A stretch of DNA of 64,000 nucleotides from Undaria pinnatifida (Eukaryota; Sar; Phaeophyceae; Laminariales; Alariaceae), in NCBI GenBank assembly GCA_012845835.1, contig JABAKD010000007.1, positions 7,108,222-7,172,221 of the forward strand, written 5' to 3'. The stretch's first letter is position 1. Every line of letters starts with the position of its first letter. Under the pieces are notes generated by a model that had not been told where the DNA came from, ran no database searches, and saw only the letters and a program-made list of their open reading frames with translations. The position numbers and the translations under genes are program-made. Below are positions 44,901 to 56,900 of the stretch, one piece after another.

Positions 44901-47900
44901 GGTGTAAATATTTTATGACCATACACGCCAGTTGTTTCCGGTCAACAACCCGACAAGCTTCGTAATCGCATTCTCTGCGTGATATTTCGTGTAGGCAGTT
45001 TATTCACACATTGTGCAGCAGGTAGATATTTCCATGAATATGCGTACGGCAGACAAACCCGCCTGGTCAAAGCCTCAACACGACAGATCGCCCCATTGCC
45101 GGCGCCTCTACTATCCACACCACTCAAACGCATGGCCCGCCTCCACCACCAAAACCAACCTTCAAACACGAACATGTTAGTGAGAATCCAGAGACGAATT
45201 CCATAACGGCGATGGAAAAATATCAACCGGAAACCGCATGGTTAGCGCGTTCCCAGAGTCAGTTCGTGCCGGCGACATTATCATCCCTTAACGACCCCCC
45301 TTGCCGTACCCGTTAGCTGGCGTTTGCCCTGGACAATAACGTTGGCCCTTTTCACATTCAATCAATGCATGGAATTGTTTACAATCCTCACCGCAGAGCT
45401 CCAGATCTTGGACGCAAGTTCCGTCCGAGCAGCAAAATAGCTCGTCACCGCAGTGGTCGTCGGTCGCACAACTTACTGCACAGAGGATTGATATTCGATT
45501 GATAACTTGTTGCAAAAATCACCAGGACATCATGTGAACCGAAGCTACGGCAGGGCGATCACTGCTGGCGCATTTTTTCCTGCGCTGGCTTGGTGTCACT
45601 GGCAGAGGTAACCCCCGTGTTCTTTGGCGTTATCAGCCCCTGGTGATGTTGTCGTTTAGCGAAATGAATCGGAAATGGAATGGTAAGATGCGTTAGGAAA
45701 AAAGGATGGCCTGAATATTTATTATCAGTGAGGTAAAGAGTCGCCCATGCGATTGCCGCCAACCCCACAAGTATAGAGGGGGGCAATATCATCATGACAT
45801 CATCATTACACCATCATAGCATCATCATGTACTTTTTCGACCACGCTATGGATGCCATGTTGTCAAATTGATTGAAACATTATATGCCATCGTGTTCTTC
45901 TCTGGACCATTCGCGGCAGGAGCTGATACGAACATAAGCGTTCCACAGGTGAGATTCACCCAACCGTGATGCTTTTCCACCATTGTAATGTGTTGGTTTT
46001 TCCTCTGGTTGGTGCTTTCCTTCGGCTTGCGTGCAGTTTATCTCCTTGACCAATTATGAACCAAATGGCGTCGTCAGCACCGTCAATGCATATCGTATCT
46101 CACCACAAAGCTCGAGTTCGTGGATGCAATCGCCGTTTGGGCAGCACACCAAGTCGTCCTTGCACTGGCTGTCATCCTCGCACGCTGCCGTCGGGGTAAT
46201 GACAGTGGAAGAGCAGGGATGAACAGCCGACGCAAGCGAACACCAAATGTTCGCATTCGATAAGATGCCATTCCGTGTTTGGGGTGAAGCGCAGGATTCT
46301 GAACATGATTCGTCTTGTTTGCTGGTCGACATCCGATACGTTTATGTCTAACATTTGCAGGCTGCCAGCGTCAACCCAGCGCGTGAACAAATGAACCACA
46401 CGGACTGGGTACGCCGGTTATTTACCAGGAACTATTTTCGTACCTACTCGCCGTTGAACACCACTCGCTGGAATGAGACATCACTCATATATCGGGAGAA
46501 GAAGCGCATACTTGGCCCTAAATGCCGGGTGCGGCAGTTATTTGCCTGGAAGCATTTCCTACTTACCCGCCGTTTAATCGGCTCGGTATATCGCGAACTC
46601 GGGATCGAAGCATATGTCCAAGCACGTCACACAATCAAACAAAGGTTATCGACGACCAAACATTTGAACACAACTGAACGATACTCCGGACCATCTACGG
46701 TTGGATTGGAGCCGTTTTCCGTCGAAAATTCGTACCTCGCGGACAGACGAGGTTTGGAGATTGGTGGTGCGTTGCGAAGATTGCCAATTCCATTACTGAT
46801 TCATGCCGCGCACTCACAGCAATAAAATATAACAACGCGAGTAATCCCAAGCAGGTGCTAAAATAGCCTCCACTACCGTCGATATGGGACATCAAGGCAA
46901 GCTAGAATAATCTCGAACATTCCTGAATATTTCGTTCGATGGACATCATGAATTTGCGCTATGCCCTCTTGTACGTACCACAATCAATCACCACCACCAT
47001 CACTACTCCCGACCCCACAACTACTAGCGACACCACAACTACCAGTGCCACAACCACCTTCAAGGCCACCATCACAAAATATCGAAGGTGTTTCTCACCT
47101 TTACAAAGCTCGAGGTCTAAGGCGCAGGACCCGTCCGGGCAGCATATCGTGTCTCCGGGGCACTGCGTGTCCCTCGCGCATCCTGCCACCGACGCGTAAC
47201 GGAAAGCATCGTTGAACATGCATACGGACGTTGCGTTTTCGTGCCTTCCAGCCTAACCCGAAGGAGATGTTTGGAACATTTTTTGCACACGCATAACATG
47301 GACTCCCGGTCACACGTGAAGTAATTAGAGGAGCGAACTTCCTTGGCCAGGGTTAGTGTTAAGGACGACCTAGGCTTTGGTAGAGGGCGGTGTCAATCTC
47401 ACTCATCAGGATTTTTCTTGCAGGTAGTCCGGGGTCACTCGCGCGAGTACACCTCCTCTAAATTTTGCGGTCATAGTCCTTCGTAATGTTTCAACTTTGC
47501 GATATGCGTTCGCAATGGATTAGTATATGTCTACGTTTAACATGACGAGACTCATCAAATAGATCGAATGTGTTTAATGAAATATGTGGTAACCTCATCG
47601 TAACTCGCGTGACCCACCCTTGCAGAAGCCGTTGATGCACTTCCTTTTGTAGCAGTCGCACCCACCTTCCGTGTTGCACGGTGCTCCGGGATACAGATAA
47701 CTGTGCTCTGAATTAACGCAGGAACCAGAGAAGCAAGATTTAGAGGCGCGGCGAGTTTGTGGCGCATTTTGATATGTTTGGAGGCCGGTGATGTTTTTCA
47801 AGACTAAACGGTATGCATCGAAATGGATCACATGCAGTGATAGCCGTGTGGCTCTTGCAAGTGGGCGTGGCTTTTACAGATGCAGGCGACTTGTCCGACG

Positions 47901-50900
47901 ACCCGAAAGAAGCCCGTGGTACGCCTTTGGTAAATGAAATTATTCATATTTACGCACTACCAACATACATCGCTTTTGACAATGTCGATAGGGTGAGACC
48001 CAGCCGTGCGTTGCTGAGACGCCTGCTACGAAAGATGTGGCAATATGTTCGTTTGCAGAAATCTAAGGGATTGGACACCTTAAACGAAAATCGCCGGAAC
48101 GTCAACCTGTATCTGCAATGCCGAATTTAAGTGAACGTATGCAATGCCGTTGCCCATCGTGTTGCGCCTCCCATGGCCGTCAACATCAAGGTTTTGAGTT
48201 AGGTTTTGGAGAAGTTATGCAGGTGGATGCGAAAAATAAAATACAGACTCAAGGAAACAACGGTGCTCACAGTGGCTTGTGTCCTACGGAGCCGCGCGTA
48301 CATACACATTAAGCCAACAATGAGTCTGGGTCACACCGCGGGTTCGACGGACGGCGAATTCAAGTTGATAATGATAATCACTCACGGATAATATTACCCA
48401 TCGTGCTGGCTGGTTTGGCTGGCTATACGCGGTGCAGAAATTAGAAATCGCATGGGGGCTCCGAATCCCTTCTACTTTGTTTCGCGGTCGACGATGGTTA
48501 GATGATGAACGCCGATCAAATATCTCGCATGCAGCGCAAACTTGCTCCTCTCTGATTATGCATGCATTTTGAGTGGAATGTGTTTTGCTGTAAACTGGAT
48601 GTCCCACTTGAATCTAAGATTGTCGGCCATAACAACCATGAAGGATTTTGGACACGCGTCTGATACGTTCTTCGGCATCCGCCTAACGTTTGCTTAACGG
48701 TATGTCCTGCTTGGAAACCGCAGCTACCGGCTGTCTCCTCCAATACGATGCTTCTTGTTATATCGACGTCATCGTTCGGTACGCTTTGGAAAACATGAAA
48801 CAAAATGTAATGTACCATACTAAGCTTGACCAGCTGGATCACGAAAAGTCCTCTAGATTAGATAGTCCGGTTTGGGGGGAGGGGGGTTTCGTAGATTCAG
48901 CTTGCTGAGGCGCACGAAGAAAAACTTGTTTTGGAGAATGAGTTGGCTGATGTTTTGGAGGAGTTTACAACGTGATTCGTACGGATGAAACGCTAATTGT
49001 TGGAGGTTTATCGTGGCTGTCTGCACCCATTGCACAATTCATTCGGCCTGTCTGTGTCTTATAAAACCGACTATTCAAACTTCAAAATGTCGAAAATTTC
49101 TCGGACAAGGGAACAACTCAGATACAGGTTTCAGGGCAAAAATGCATATAACCTGTTCGTTGCCCATCATTCATTCGCCGTTTTTTTTATTTCTAAATCC
49201 ACCATAAATTGTAATATCAGGGTTCGGGAATGTGCTAAACTAGATGATCAACGCCGCATGGCCTACGGTTAAGTTCGAGTCGTCTTCTAACGAACATACT
49301 TCAGTCGATGTAGTAGGTGTTGGTGCCGTTTATGAGTCCCGTCACTGTCCATGACGAGAACATTGGTCGATAATTTTGCTCGCCTTGATATGGCACGCTG
49401 TGTCCGAACTCCTGGCTCATTAGATACAGAAAAGAGAGGACCCGACGAAGATATCTGACGGGTTAATTGATCTTCAGGTGTGCAACTGTCGCTTATCATG
49501 ATTATGGCGAATATAGTATGTTTTGGAACCAGAGCATGGAAATGGCGATGGGGTGGCGCGCACGAATGTAATCGGAGTCACGATTCGTGTGACATGGTGA
49601 ATTCTCAATGAAAACAGATAAGGAATGTTTGCTGCACCTCGATAGTGGGACTGCTCCATAATGTCCGACACAGATGATGTTCGGACGGGCCAAGCTTACG
49701 TCGGGGCCCTCCTCCAGTGACCGACATTGTCCGGGAATGGTGGTTTCCTTTTGGTATGCGTGCATGTCTCTCTTACCGACACATATCTATTTGATGGATC
49801 GTACAACGTCGCGCAGCACTCTGTGTCACAGTCCCCGTTCGTTTGACACTCTGCGTTTCACGTTCGATGCACGATTTCACGTCACAACGGAAACGTCAAA
49901 TGTAAAAGGAGAGGAGCACAGCAGTGGTTGTCAAAAGTTTTCTATGATGAAAAAGGGCATAATATTCATGATATTTCACGGGAATGAAGACTTCATCTTC
50001 CTTGGTGTATAGGAATATATACGACCAAATGTGTCCCACTACGTCAGCATGTTCCTTACGTGGGCATCAAAATATCGTACATCATAATTAAAGGCTGTGA
50101 CCTAGGTGTGCGCGTAAAACACGATAGGTATCCCCATGAGCTAGGCACGCAACAAACATGCACCATAAACCTCAACCAGGGTTCGATTTATGAATGGGTT
50201 TTGATCTCGTACGGAGACACGCAGGTAAAATCCTGTTCGATCAAACCTTTAATTCCTCTTATAGCGACCGCACGGCATGGTGGGCACGGTAGATTCATCC
50301 TTGGAGCACCGCACCATAATCAGCCGCAAGGGAGAGGGAGACAGCCCGAAAGGTATATGATATCCGTACACAATGGTTATCTTATGTGCAACCGGGACGG
50401 ACTTATACGGCACATAGATCGTACGTGGTTTCAACTCAGACTCTGTCGTTCTGACCCAAGATGCTATAACATAATATCGGACGTTTGGTACCACACTTTA
50501 TATGTTTCGTGCAATATCGGTGCCGTGTACCTCAGGGGGTTGCCTCGGAGAGGGGGGTCGTGGTCAACAGCATCCAGTGGCGGCGGTTCGTGTGTCAGAT
50601 ACGTAGGAAGTGAAGAAAAAAAAACAACTGCAGACACAACTACTGGCTGATCAACAAACGATCGATAGAGGCCGTGATAAACATTGTAGCGTACCGAGGT
50701 TAGAAATAAAACAAATATCCGTAACACAAATAGGCAGACAAAGTTATCATGCCAGAATGGTTAACCTTTGTCCGCCAAAGGTATAGCTAATGGGTAAAGC
50801 ACTAGACCAGCGACGAAACAAGTACGTGTTGTCGTTGCTGCGCTTCAGCATCAATGGTGCGAAGCACTTGGTGCGTAGGCCCATGCACGTAGTTCACAGC

Positions 50901-53900
50901 AGTACCTACCGAGCTAATGGCGTTCTCCTTCAGGCGCGGCACCGACTAGTTCTTACAGTTCTCCGCGAAAGGTGATACTTGACACACTAGATATCCCACG
51001 CTGAGGATGACGTACATGCGCATGCATGAGATAAGTACTACAACGAAAAATGGTGCAAAAAACAAACGGTACTCCGACCGGATTGTTCTCATTTACCGTT
51101 AAGGTACGCCGGCGGTCCGGATAGACACCGTTAAAAAATCGACATTCGTGGTGGTGGCTAGGACAACCGTTTCGCATTGAACCAAGGACAGTTTGACCTT
51201 TATAGTTCGGGATCGATTTAGTTTTTCACAAATCACAGCATAAGGGAATCTCTGTTGGATGATACATCGATATATATGTCACAGCCACCGCCAAAGGGAA
51301 AAAACACGTAGCGAAATTTAGGCACTTCTTCACGTGCTCGAGGCCAGGTCTGAAGAGGACTCGGCTTACGGCAGCCCAACAAGTTTTTTTATACTGAAAA
51401 AAAGCTGTCTGTACAATAGTCCCGGTCGTGTCTTACAGTATACGATGCCGTTTGCCACCCAGAGCACGCATGAGAACAAATTACCTATATAATTTTTCCG
51501 CGTCACGAGCAGTCACGAAATGCCAAAAAAATCTCGTCGGTTGACGACCGGGGGAAGTTGGTTCTCTAGCAAGGTATAAAGGTCCAACATCTAGCTCGCC
51601 CAACTTGGAGGTGGAGGTTGTTCGTTCGTAGCCGTAAGCCCCGCTGAAACCTCATAATTTCACCTATTTCCACGGTGTATAGGTATTCCGTGCGAAACGG
51701 TAGAACCTCGTATCGGTGAATGGTACTCGAGAAACCGTCAACAATATTGTTATCACACACGTAGCAAATACGCTTGTATATTCGTCGTGCCGAATAACTT
51801 TTTTGGAAACTTGAGTTGAAACCTGTTCATCCTACTGCCACCGACATCTCCGACTGAGTGCTCACCGCAGTAGTCGTGTTCTTGGATACAACTTCCGTCA
51901 GGGCAGCAGAACAAATCTTCCGGGCAGTCATCGTTGTTCTCGCATCCAGCTGCAAACGATGGGTTATGACATGCGGGGTGCAACATACGGAACCAGGTAT
52001 GACCACGGGATCAAGGATACTCAAGAATATTGGACCTAGGGTCATGTTTTTAGATCCCACATTCTTGTGGTTGGGCACCATTAGACAGCCAACGCAATGG
52101 AAAGATTGCCTGAACACGGAGAAGCAAGCGTTTGAAGTCTCACACGTACGATTCATACATGAGGCGATGTTTTTGTGCACGAGGAGAGGGGAAGTCATCG
52201 TCAGTTTTTCGAACGACGAGATGCGACTGAAAATCGATTTTGGGTATCCATCGACTCTTGGTGCATAAAGCCATAGCCAAGTGTGCACGTCAAACGACGC
52301 TAGGTTTTATGGAAGGAGCGGGCGCGCCCGGCGGTCAAGGCGCCATATATCGTTTCGAACGTTTCACTGTTTAACAGCTTCGTGTCTCACCCAAAAATTG
52401 AATACAAAAATATATGCTCGTGCGCCCGGTATGCAGTACAGGTATGCAACGAATCGAATTGGGAAACAACAACAATATCAGAATGACACATCTGGGTAAG
52501 GAGCGTAGTCTTTCAATGAAATTCCTTAGCCTAACGATGCGCTACCTCCATCGTAGCACGCGCCGGTGATCAAGTAACTACTGGCCAAAACAATTCGTGG
52601 CTGATGTATTTTCTCAACGAGACGAAACTGCCCATTATTATGTTGTTGAAATCCGATTAAGGGTTTCCACAAACGAGTATATTATATCTGGCCCAGGTGA
52701 CTGTTGACCGGTGTAGAGACGTATTTTGTTTTTTTTCTTACATTCAGGCTTGATCGGACCGACATGTTCAACGATCTTGTGCAATTCCGACCATAGCAGG
52801 CGTCACATTCACGCCTTGAAAAAGCCCGCGAAGGACAAACACTCACAAATATGCAGCACCACGTCTGTCCGTGACCATGATGCAAGTCCAAAAGTAACTA
52901 CCCATCGTGACAACAGGTCAGCCATGATCTGGACAAACTAAGCGCAGGGAACGTCACGCCACACAAAGCGCAAACACAATGTACAAGTTTGACGTGACCA
53001 GTCCCGTCTACATATTGCAGATCAACCTGTAACACGCCTATATTGTTCGACGTACCAACAATAAAAAGCGGCGATCGAGATAGTATTCAACACACGACAC
53101 CATATTAAAGCCGTCTACGAGTCCGCTACGGACACCGATGGCTAATGCACGTTGCTAGATCGGTTCTGGTTGTTGCCAACGAGGGTCGGGAACGTACACG
53201 TCTTCCTCACCCGTGCAGTTTGCTTTCTGGCCTGAACTATGCCAGGAGAAGCATGCAGAGTAAAGTATTCGATGTGCACGTGGTTAGTCGGTCGCGAATT
53301 TCCCCCGTAGGATACCGGGCGGTGGGTGGACAATCGATATTTCGATGGCACACAGGGGAACGCGAACAAGCACCATTCGTTTGCTGGTGGTGGTCCAACT
53401 TTGAGCAGTACTAGTCTGCTGAGGATTTTGTCGTGAAAATATGTTTTCGATACGTGAAATCACAAGGCGGGAGATATCTTGACTAGTCACTATCACGCAG
53501 ATTCTGCTTGGCAAGGCTGACGGAGATCAACCGAATACTGCATTTACAGCTAACCTCTGGTAGAAGTTGTCAATGTGAAAGGTGAGCACGAAACGTAAAG
53601 TAAGTGCGCGTTGATGTCCCGACTAAATACCGGGTGGTCGGAGATGTCCGCTTCGTGAAGTGACTAAGGGTGGAGAGTAGCGTCGAATTGGGTCATCATT
53701 AAGGCAGGCACTACAATAATCTCGATCATTCCTGAATATTTTGGTGGACATCATAAAATTGCGCTATGCCCTCTTGTACTACCACAATCAATCACCACCG
53801 CCACCACTACTACCGACACCGCAACTACTAGCGACACCACAACTACCAGTGCCACAACCACCTTCACGTCCACTACCACCAAATGTCGAAATTATTTCTT

Positions 53901-56900
53901 ACCGTTATAAAGCTCGAGTTCTAGGGCGCAAGACCCGTCCGGGCAGCAAATCGTAGATCCGGGGCACTGCGTGTCCCTTACGCTTCCTGCCACGAACCCG
54001 GAACCGGAAGCATAATTGAACATGCATACGGACGTTGCGTTTACGTGTCTTCCAGCCTGACCCGAAGGAGATGTTTGGAACATTTCTTGCACACGCATAA
54101 CATGGCCTCCCTGTCACGCGTAAAGAATTTGAAGTAGCGAACTTTCCTGGCCAAAGTTAGGGTTGAGGAGCATATAGGCTTTGGTAGAGGGGGGTGTCAC
54201 TCGCGCTCTTCGGGATTTATATTCAAGGTGCGGTTCAAGGTCACTTGCGCGAGTCCACCCCTTTGAAATTTGCGGTCGTAATTTTTTGTGATTTTTCAAC
54301 TTTGCGATAATATGCGTTCGCAATGGATTGGTACAGTCGATGTCTACGATTAACATGAGGAGACTCATCAAATAGATCGAATGTGTTTAATGAAATATGT
54401 CGTAACCTCATCGCAACTCGCGTGACCTACCTTTGCAAAAGCCGTTGATGCACTTCCTTTTGTAGCAGTCGCACCCATCTTCCGTGTTGCACGGTGCTCC
54501 GGGATACAGATAACTGTGCTCTGAATTAACGCAGGGATGAAACGAGCAGCAAGGTTACGGCGCATTTTGATATGTTTGGAGGCCGGCGATATTTTCCGAG
54601 AAAAAACTGTGTGCATCGACCTTTGACTCATACAGTGATAGCAGTGTGCCTCTTGCAAGTCGGTGTGGTTTTGCCAGACGCGGACGACTCATCCGACGAC
54701 ATCCAGAAAAAACCATCGGTTCGCCATAGTTTATGGAATTTTACATATATATATGTTCGCACTGCCAATATGTTTCACTGTTGACAATTTCAATGGGGTG
54801 TGACCCAATCTTCCGTTGCTAGGTCCCCTGTACGATAGATTTGGTAATAATATGTTCGTTTTCAGAAATCTATAGGATTGGACACCCTCAAACCTGAATT
54901 GTTGGAACGTCAACTTGTATCTGCAATTTCGCTTTTTGGTGTGTGTATGCAATGCGGTTGCCAATCGTGTTGCGCCTCCAATTGGAATCAGCATCAACGT
55001 TTTGAGTACGATTTCCAGCTTCTTCACCCGAAAAACAAAGTAGAGTTTCATGGAAACAATGGTGCTCACAGTGGCATGTGTCCCAAGTGGCCGGGCATAC
55101 ACAAACCTTAACGAACGGCACAATGAGCTTGGTTCACACCGCGGGTTCAACGCACGGCAAGTTACCGTAGAGTATTCTTTCACTCACGAAAAATCAACCC
55201 ATCGTGCTGGCTGGTATGGCTGTCTACACGCGCGGCGGGAAATTGAATTCGCAGGGGGGCACCGAACCTCTTCTAATTTGTTTGGGTGTCGACGATGGAG
55301 AGAGGATGGCCGCCAATCAAATATATCGCCTGCAGGGAGAAAAAGGCTGCTCTCTCGTTACGCATGGGTTCTGGGTGGAATGCGCTATTTTGCTGTAAAC
55401 TGGATGGCCCACTGGAACCTATTGTCTGCCACAGCACCGTGAAGAATTTTGGACGCCCGTCTGATACGTTCTACGGCAGCCGCCTTACTTTTATTTAACG
55501 GAATTTCCGGTTTAAAACCCCCAGCTACCGTCCGTATCTCCTCAAAAAGGAAGTACCTTGTCATGTCGACGTCATCGTTCGGTACGCTTTGGAAAACAAA
55601 ATACAATACACCATACCAACCTTGCTCGTCTCGAGCGGCCACGATACGTTCGCTAGATATGATTGCAATTTTGTTTTGCCGGGGGGGGGGGTATTGTACA
55701 ATCAGTTTGCTGGTTAGCTCAAGGAAAACCAAATGACGAATGGGAATTCTGATGTTATCGAGGTATCTATCGCCAGCTTCCTACCAATGAAACGTCAACA
55801 GCGGTAGATTTACCGTGGCTGTTAATACCCGTTGCGCATTGTCCTCGACATCTATCTGTCAATACCGCCCATTGAAACATCATAACTTTGAACCGTTCGC
55901 GGAGAGGGGACCACCTCAGATGCATCTGCTGGTTCGTCGGTGCATATAACGTGTTCGCTGCCCTTCATTCGCAGCGTTCTTCATGTCTCACCACGATAAC
56001 AACTGAGGTCAGGGCTGGGGAAGGTGCCAAAAATAGAAGAACAACACCGCATGGCCTAGGCTTAAGTTCGAACCGTCTTCTAAACAGATAGACTATATAT
56101 ATATTTTTTTTTCAATCGATATTTAATATTTGCTTCATTAGTGAGTTCCGCCCTGTCCGTGAGAAGCGAATTGGCTGATAATTTGCTCGCTCTCCCATGG
56201 CACGCTTTGTCCGAACACCTGACTCCTTAGACGTTGGAAAGAGAAGCCCGACGATGATATCTGACCGGTTCAGGTATTCAGGTGTGAAACTATCACTATG
56301 ACGGGTACATGTTGGTTAAGAACTAGAGCATGAAAATTGTGATCGGGTTGCGCACGCATATCTTCCGAGTAACGATTTGGGTAAGGTTATGTACTGTTTC
56401 TGTAAGAAGACAAGAAATGTTTGCTGCACGCCATCTGTGGGATGACTCCTTAATGTCCGACACAGATTCTGTTGAAACGGACCAAGTTTTGGTCGAGGCA
56501 ATATATTTGCACGTTTCACTTACCGACACATATGGATGGATCGTACAGCGTCGCGCAGCACTCTGTGTCACAGTCCACATTCGTGTCGCACTCTGCTTTG
56601 CACGTTCGGTGCACGATTCACGTCGCAAAGGCAACGTACACAAATAGAGAGGAGGAGCACGTTCGGCGTCACAATATTTCTTGGATTTGATTAATGACAT
56701 AATCACTTCGTTTTGCGGGAACGACGCCGTCATTTTCATTGGAGTGGGAACATATACTCCGAGTATATGGCTAAAATATCCCAGTGAGTCAGCACGTTCA
56801 TCGAGTGGGGATCACAATACCCTACATACATGATGATTTCAAAACCGTGATAAACGTGTGCTCGTAAAACCGGTGGATCAACCCCATGATGAGCTAGACA

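Larger units (their letters stand above)
46886..51166. repeat. Duplicated block A (~4.28 kb)
   Basis: Colinear with 53700-57951 (block B) at an offset of about 6.75-6.83 kb. Matches are clear at both ends (aataatctcga-cattcctgaatat; cgtacatgcgcatgca) and at the three module exons; introns are far more diverged than the conserved exons. Confidence 0.88.

Noticed and set aside
52700-52830. RRECDACYGRNCT stretch as another module exon
   Set aside because: Possible borders give unequal phases and a cysteine pattern unlike the others.
53210-53260. 24-bp phase 1-1 micro-exon ending ACGG|gtgagg
   Set aside because: Both sites are present but it holds one cysteine and could easily arise by chance.
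54888-55121. Cysteine-rich minus frame (KVCVCPATWDTCHCEHHC) as another module exon
   Set aside because: No phase-1 acceptor and donor around it, and the corresponding block-A sequence has a stop.
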